Assembly: GCA_037903475.1 (NCBI GenBank)
Contig: JBAJFG010000004.1
Location: 1,116,001 to 1,180,000 of the forward strand
Length of the DNA stretch: 64,000 nucleotides
Direction of reading: 5' to 3'
Source: Ancylostoma caninum
Lineage: Eukaryota; Nematoda; Chromadorea; Rhabditida; Ancylostomatidae
Both the position numbers and the translations under genes were made by a program. Positions within the stretch are counted from its first letter, which is position 1. Every line of letters starts with the position of its first letter. Below are positions 58,563 through 64,000 of the stretch, in pieces. The notes below the pieces were generated by a model. The model was not told the DNA's origin, ran no database searches, and was given only the letters and a program-made list of their open reading frames with translations.

Positions 58563-59640
58563 CTAGTAAGCAGTAAATTTGAGAGATGGGTCTACAAGCA
58601 CTCCCAAATCGCGTACAGTAGTTTTCTTAATAATCTGCGGGTACGAGATGGCAATTTGTTCAGCAGGTTTCTCTCCTATTCTCAGAAAGCAGTCCTTATT
58701 CTGATGTTCGTTGGCGATACATTTGGCGAGGTTTGTTTGGCAATCTCGCAGGCGAGCTTCCCAACTGCCTAGGCAAACGAAGCCCGTAAAATGTATTCCC
58801 AAACAAAACTCGTTAAATGCATCGTCACTCAAAACTTGCCATTTGTACCGCCACACACCCGTAATATGTATCGCCAACAGATTCTTTTGTCTTTTGTATT
58901 GCCAAACAAGCTCTTCACTCATTCTTTCGTAAAATATATTGCCAAACACATTCTCTTGCCAAATGTATCGCCACCAGAATAGAGATATTGATTTTGATAT
59001 GCCAATTATCGGCTCATTCTCGCATTTTCAAGACGGAGTTGAGTGCCGCTTGGACTTCGTCTCTTAGTTGAGAAAAAAAGGAGGCATAGAATTTTATATC
59101 ATCAACGTAGGCAGCTAGTTTAACTCGTGGGTCTGTTCGTAGAATATGGTATTCCCATTCAATCACTGACTTGCCAAATCGTCCAGTGGCGGGCAAAGTG
59201 GGAGTAGATCATACTGAGAGCAGAAAATCTGGGTACAAGTGGAGTCTCCGGAGAGAAACCCAAATTGCTGGTTGGGAATAATTTTGTGTTCAGAAAACCA
59301 AGCCATGATTTTTTAGCCAAAATTTTTCCATGATTTTCCATGCGTTGAGAGGATGCTGACTGGTCTGAAATCAGAGAAAAGGGAAGCTGATGAAGTTTTT
59401 GGGATGGGAGTGACTACGACATTTTTCCAGACGTGTGGTACATGTTTGAGTGTGAGCGAGATGTTGAAGATGTGGGTTAAGGGAGTGGATAGTTGGTCAG
59501 CAAATCACCCGAAAAAAGCTGGGGAAACTCCGTCCACAATGAGAGAAAGAGATCTGTCTGTAGATCTCTGTAGATCTCAATAGCTTGCGGACTTCAAGGA
59601 CTCAGTGCGAGGAACAACGATGGAGGGCGATGAAATGTAA
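58563..59640 (-). pseudogene. Decayed non-LTR retrotransposon (LINE) reverse transcriptase
   Basis: Minus-strand pieces in different frames, in the correct order: VWKNVVVTPIPKTSSASLFS with DFRPVSILS (~59440-59350, fingers), GFSPETPLVPRFSALSMIYS (~59270-59210), KLAAYVDDIKFYASF (~59130-59085, catalytic YVDD), and TVRDLGVLVDPSLKFTAY (~58616-58563, thumb). These are the signature blocks of CR1/Jockey-like RTs. Parts of the palm are deleted, stops and frameshifts abound, and a minisatellite separates the YVDD from the thumb. No endonuclease domain remains. Confidence 0.75.
58705..58985. repeat. Degenerate ~35-bp minisatellite inside the LINE
   Basis: The motif ATGTATCGCCAAAC, with variants TATATTGCCAAAC, TGTACCGCCAC and TGTATTCCCAAAC, recurs about every 30-45 bases at roughly 58797, 58845, 58866, 58904, 58943 and 58968; a reversed form (GGCGATACATTTGGCGAGG) lies at 58709. 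It splits the LINE pseudogene. Confidence 0.55.
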
Positions 59641-60076
59641 CAAGAGCGCTGCTGAGATGTCTACTAAGATGGTTGCTCGCAATAGCGATTCTATACCCAT
59701 CTCAGCTGATTGCGTTTCAACAGTGGCGTTTCGGTTGACCTCGCGTAGCTAAAGGTTTTTTTTAGATAGGAAGCCTTGGTGCTAGGAATATCACAAACTT
59801 TTACTACTTTTCCGTGGTCAACCGCGTGAGCCTTCTCACCAGCATGTTCCTTGTCATTGAGCTCGCGAGCTTGCCTGTGGAGTCCCCTTTCCAATTTCAT
59901 CTCATCAGGTCTCCTGGATCCCTTTGATATTGTTTCCAATTAGTTGGTTGCGTTTTAGTTAACACCACTCGACTCAATCCGTATACTATATAAAAGTGAG
60001 TTTGTATGTAGTGTTTGTGTGTGTTTGTGTGCGTATGTTTGTACGTATATTGATATCATCTCATGCTTTCATTGCC

Positions 60077-62370
60077 ATGTCGTGGTACATAGAGGAGCAA
60101 CAGCCGGTCTACCTTGATTATAACGCCACCACTCCTCTCGAGCCATCCGTGAAAACTGCGATCACAGCGGGGTTGGAGCTGTGGGCCAACCCTGCCAGCG
60201 GCAATCCTATAGGTTTGAATCCTGCCGGAGTTCCACTGGGATTCTGAACTGATGAAGTGTTTTCAGCTTTGAAGGCCGCCGAAGAAATCGCCAAAGCGAG
60301 AAGTTCGCTGGCTGAGCTGTTCCATGTGACAAGCGACGAGGTGATCTTCACTTCTGGAGGAACTGAGGTTCGGGCTTTGGTTTAGCAAACTTCTTCTCGT
60401 TGATAATCCAGGAATTCAGGCGAATAACTGGGTGATCAACTCAGCCGTGGAGAAGTTCAAGTCTCAGCATCCAAATGAGACACCTCATGCCATTTGTTCA
60501 GCTATCGAGCATCCTTCCATCCTCGAACCATTGCGCCATTTGCGAGATGCAGGCACCATCGGTGAGCCAAATTGAACTACTTGTCGTATAGGAAGGCGCA
60601 ACACAACGTGAGCGTAAGAATATTGACTGAATTTCTCCTGTTAATTCATCTGCTCCCAAAGTAAATAGAGATGCTTGCAATGGAGTGGACCCAATCGCAC
60701 GCGTCTGGCCTACTGCTTGGCTGCTCACTGGCAAATTCAACTGACACCGCCTGAGTGCTTGTGCATCCTACCTGTAAAAGACAGCGCGGCTAAGCCTCGC
60801 GATTGGCCGATCTCATCCATAGACCAGTCGCAGAACTCGACCACGTCGCCTTCTTCAAGCCTAATGTTCCACATCCATGTTGTACTTTCATTCACAATCG
60901 ATGCCTTCACTCCTTATCCATACCTGTCCACCAGGTGATGCGGCACGTGCCATCGGGTCCACTCTGATGAATTCTGATGTCACTAGCGTTGCTTTTTTCC
61001 TCTAATTTATCAGGAGATGGTTATCCGTAGGTAGATAACACCCCACCTTTTTCCCCCGCCTCCTCCCGTATGCTTTCTGCGTCCGCCATTGCTAGATAAT
61101 GATTATTTCCAGTCCATGTTTATTTTCATCTTCGGCTGAAAAACGAAAATGTTCGGGTATGATCTCAAACATTTTTTTCACAAGGAAGTGAGGCAATGTA
61201 ACCTTTACATCTCCATGAATCGGAGGCCATCACCCCTGTTGGTTTTTTTTATTGAATAGTTTTTTACTTGTCTTTTACTTTCTACTGCATAGCTGACATG
61301 AGATCTTCTCACCTCCAACAATGAGACAGACATTTCTTGACTTAACTAATATGGGTCTCAGCCTTCTAATCATTTTTAGCTTCTATTTTTACGGTACATC
61401 TACTGCTTTACCCACACACATCACTATACTAACGCCATGAGTTGCGATTGTGAACACGCCGAAAGAGGTACTTACCCGCCAAGGTGCGCATGGAATTAAG
61501 CCCAGACTCCTCGGTGCCTAATGTTCTTCTCATCGCATGAAAGTGAGGGTACCGACAGGTGTTATGGTAACCTTAGTGAGTCACGTCATGGTACGTCTAG
61601 GTATAGTGAAATTCATTCTAAGCGGTAGATTTGGTGCTGTGACAACTACAGTCCCACAAAATCTTTTCCTCAAAACAGTGAATTGGTCCAGACTCATTAA
61701 CGGCAAAATCACCCCAGTGTTCTTTATGTTATCCTGTACACTAACAAAACTACCTTAGTTTGAATTGGTTATGTTTTGTGTTACTAGCCATACGATGTTG
61801 TTCTCTCATTTTGGCGCACTTCAAGTGCGATAAATAAATAAATAAATAAATAAATAAATAGGCGCGCTTTACAGACCCCACTGGCCCGGACGTGTTCGTG
61901 CGCTCCGAACCATCTGTATCCTAACAGTCGTCTGCGCGTAAACACATAACATTTATTTCACTGTCTTCATTATTGCCCAAACCTGTGGTGCGAGGCGTAC
62001 AAGTGGGTCCGAACTATTGAAATCTTCTATAGGCACCATTTTTACAACAAAAAGTGAAGAAAACTAGGCCTTATCTGTATCCAACTTTCGTAAACACCCA
62101 TTCATGAAATTTTCACTGTCACAGAGAAAATTGTGGATATTACTAGTATACAGGTGTGCAAACACGTTGTGGAGATGCATTTCACCATTTCAGAACTTTC
62201 TGTGCTTCGTGTAGACCAAAAGACGGGCCACATAACTCCATCCGATGTGGCTGAACTGGTAACTCCGTCGACATGCCTTGTAACGGTGATGTTAGCCAAC
62301 AACGAGACAGGAGTCCTCCAGCCGATTGCCGATCTCTGCGATGCTGTACGGCGGGCAGCAAGCAAGCATG
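60077..62370 (+). CDS. scly: Selenocysteine lyase, first four exons (partial, runs off window)
   Basis: PLP-dependent cytosolic enzyme that splits selenocysteine into alanine and selenide. Exons 60077-60212, 60267-60367, 60420-60561 and 62194-62370 join in phase and give ~185 aa. Motifs: VYLDYNATTPLEPSV near the start, VIFTSGGTE.NNWVI (SGGTE cofactor-site motif), SAIEHPSI (His stacking on PLP) and CLVTVMLANNETGVLQPI (NNETG). DYNATTPLEP and the long insert before SAIEH favour selenocysteine lyase over mitochondrial NFS1, which starts LD.QATTPLDPRV; no mitochondrial targeting sequence precedes the ATG. The PLP lysine, active-site cysteine and C-terminal half are not in the window. Introns 3 (1.6 kb) and 4 (over 1.6 kb) are large and repeat-laden. 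The last donor is CATG/GTACGT. Confidence 0.85.
61048..61090. repeat. End fragment of a CAGTGGCGG-type MITE in SCLY intron 3
   Basis: CTTTCTGCGTCCGCCATTGC preceded by a C-rich tract matches the right end of the element at 26381-26660 with one change (CCATTG for CCACTG). The rest is missing or diverged. Confidence 0.5.
61829..61860 (+). repeat. (TAAA)n tail in SCLY intron 3
   Basis: GTGCGATAAATAAATAAATA and onward. The leading GCGATAAA is shared with 29376, consistent with a retroposon 3' tail; the body would lie upstream (~61.5 kb) but shows no RT frame. Confidence 0.5.
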
Positions 62371-64000
62371 GTACGTTTGAGCAATCTCATCACATCTGTA
62401 CCACATCTATGGGGGATGTTTGCTGGTAACCTAAGAGGAGGCAGAGTAAGAGCAACTTATACGAGGTGTTTACATCAGTTGCGTGTGCGTGTCAGACGGA
62501 CACATTCATTTGTGAAAGATTTTCTATAAAGATCCGCCAACGCGACATGTACAGTACTGCTCACGGGATCGCGAATACCGACAGTCACTCTGTGGAGTCA
62601 CCGTCGCCCATCGTCGCTTTGCCATTCAGCAGCTAACAGTGGCGAAAAGTTTTATCGTATGTATTAGAGACGGTTATAAGATTGCGCCCAAATTTTCAGC
62701 AAAATTAGCGCAGTCCTAGTTGACAAATGATGACAGCTAGAAGTGCTTCAACTGGCACTTTCTGGAAGTGCACTTAGTGTTCTCTATAATATTTTGTCGG
62801 GAGATCCGTAGCTAATCTCACTAGCGAATAGTAGCTCCTCAACATCAAGGTTTTCCACGAGGCCCAACGAAAGTTTGTATTTTGGGCAAGGGTAACATCG
62901 AGAGTAGTAGGTCTGCAGCAATAGCACTTGCAGAACATGAAGCTCACAAAGATTTGTCCTGAACCTGCTATTCTTCCTTGCTCAAATTTGCTCGGTCTGC
63001 TGCGATGGTGTGCGCTATGAGAAACTTCGTCAAAAATTGAATGTCTTCAAAATAGTGTGAACTTTGCCCAGATCAGTTCCCAGATGCTTGATTTTGGGAA
63101 TTTTTTCTTGATTCGGCAGAAATAGTCGAATTTGTGCTTGAGATCCAGTTTATCGTACGTGCTTGCACTGCTACTAATCCAATTACACGACACTCAGTCG
63201 ATATATCGATTGCTTGGAGAAAACCAGTAAATCAAAAGTTCACCACATCATGAAGTAAGTTACCTGAAAGAAGCCGTCGAGACAAATCGAATGGTTACCG
63301 AACCTTTTTGATTGGGGCAGTTCTAAGAAAGTTATGACAAAGCGACGATGAGCGGTGGTGACTCCGCGGAGCGGCCGTCGGTTTTCGCGATATCATGAGC
63401 AGTATTGTACATCAGGGATGAGCGGATACGAGATTTTCCACGACCCGGATAAAGCTGCGGATAACGGATCGGTCAAAAGTGGCCGGATAACGGATAACGA
63501 ACAAGTATCCCAGACGGTAAAAGACATCACATTCTATTATATCAAATGTGATAAAACAGAAATACGAATACTGTGTTTAAGAATCAGCACAAATTCTTCG
63601 TCTCTTAATCGTCAAAATTTTCCTTTTGAGAACGATGCTGAAAATGGCGTCGTTATAAAGGGGGGAGGGCGGTCGTATGGCGCGATTCTTCGGGTGGCAC
63701 TGGGCAGACGTCCATGGCAACTTTTCCTTAAGTGAACAGTATCGACGCACTTGGATTTCTGGAATCATTACGCTTTCAGAACCTCAAAAGCTTCTACACA
63801 CAAAATCAGTTAACTATCATGACCACCATGTAAAACCCATAACTCAAGTAAAAGCCGATTTCTTCTACGGCACTTCATCAGAATTACTTTCCGATATCCT
63901 CTTTAAATCATTTCACCTACTTTGCGGGCCCTTTCCATGTTTGCGTACGCGCGCGGCGGAATGGGCGGGGTCGCGACGATTTGGGCGGTGCTAGTGCTAT
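62371..64000. other. Presumed fourth intron of selenocysteine lyase
   Basis: I searched for the expected next SCLY block (HTDAAQ, GHKFYGP) in all frames and did not find it, so the whole stretch is probably intronic. A GGATAACGGAT-type short repeat lies at ~63450-63500. Frames at 63355-63994 show no recognisable domain. Confidence 0.45.

Overview
The window is nuclear DNA from a nematode, most likely a clade V parasite of the hookworm/strongylid type. Genes have many exons with short introns, acceptors read TTTCAG/TTTTAG, and the Mi-2 gene has a spliced-leader-like acceptor just before its ATG. Gene sets and protein lengths match nematode orthologues, while intergenic DNA and long introns are full of small inverted-repeat transposons. 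The genus is an inference. No bacterial operons, rRNA, tRNA or CRISPR arrays were seen. All gene models were assembled by hand from splice sites and reading phase.

Layout. 1-12.5 kb: repeat-rich DNA plus a novel secreted Gly/Pro-rich protein gene on the minus strand (5900 to 3218). 12.5-14.6 kb: a ten-exon casein-kinase-1/TTBK-like kinase (+). 14.6-24.7 kb: repeats, a hammerhead-ribozyme-like retroelement end, a small one-pass membrane protein gene (-, 5' end unresolved) and a Tc1-like end. 24.7-36.1 kb: a complete 40-exon CHD3/4 (Mi-2; LET-418/CHD-3 type) chromatin remodeller (+). 37.8-39.1 kb: Elongator subunit ELP5 (+), converging tail to tail with 39.2-46.2 kb: a complete 13-exon DEAD-box helicase DDX49/Dbp8 (-). 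The 3.8-kb last intron of DDX49 holds a Penelope-like retroelement, itself split by a small TTAA transposon. 46.2-49.4 kb: four adjoining inverted-repeat elements. 49.4-50.0 kb: prefoldin subunit 2 (-). 50-58.5 kb: gene-poor, with MITEs seated in TA microsatellites. 58.5-59.7 kb: a decayed LINE. 60.1-64 kb: the 5' exons of selenocysteine lyase (+), which runs off the window.

The conserved genes are general housekeeping: nucleosome remodelling (Mi-2/NuRD), wobble-uridine tRNA modification (ELP5), small-subunit rRNA processing (DDX49), chaperone delivery to CCT (prefoldin 2) and selenium recycling (SCLY). They do not form one pathway. The most unusual content is the mobile-element architecture (Penelope element with long inverted ends and hammerhead-like cores, microsatellite-seated MITEs, three TTAA MITEs) and two small protein genes I could not assign to any family.
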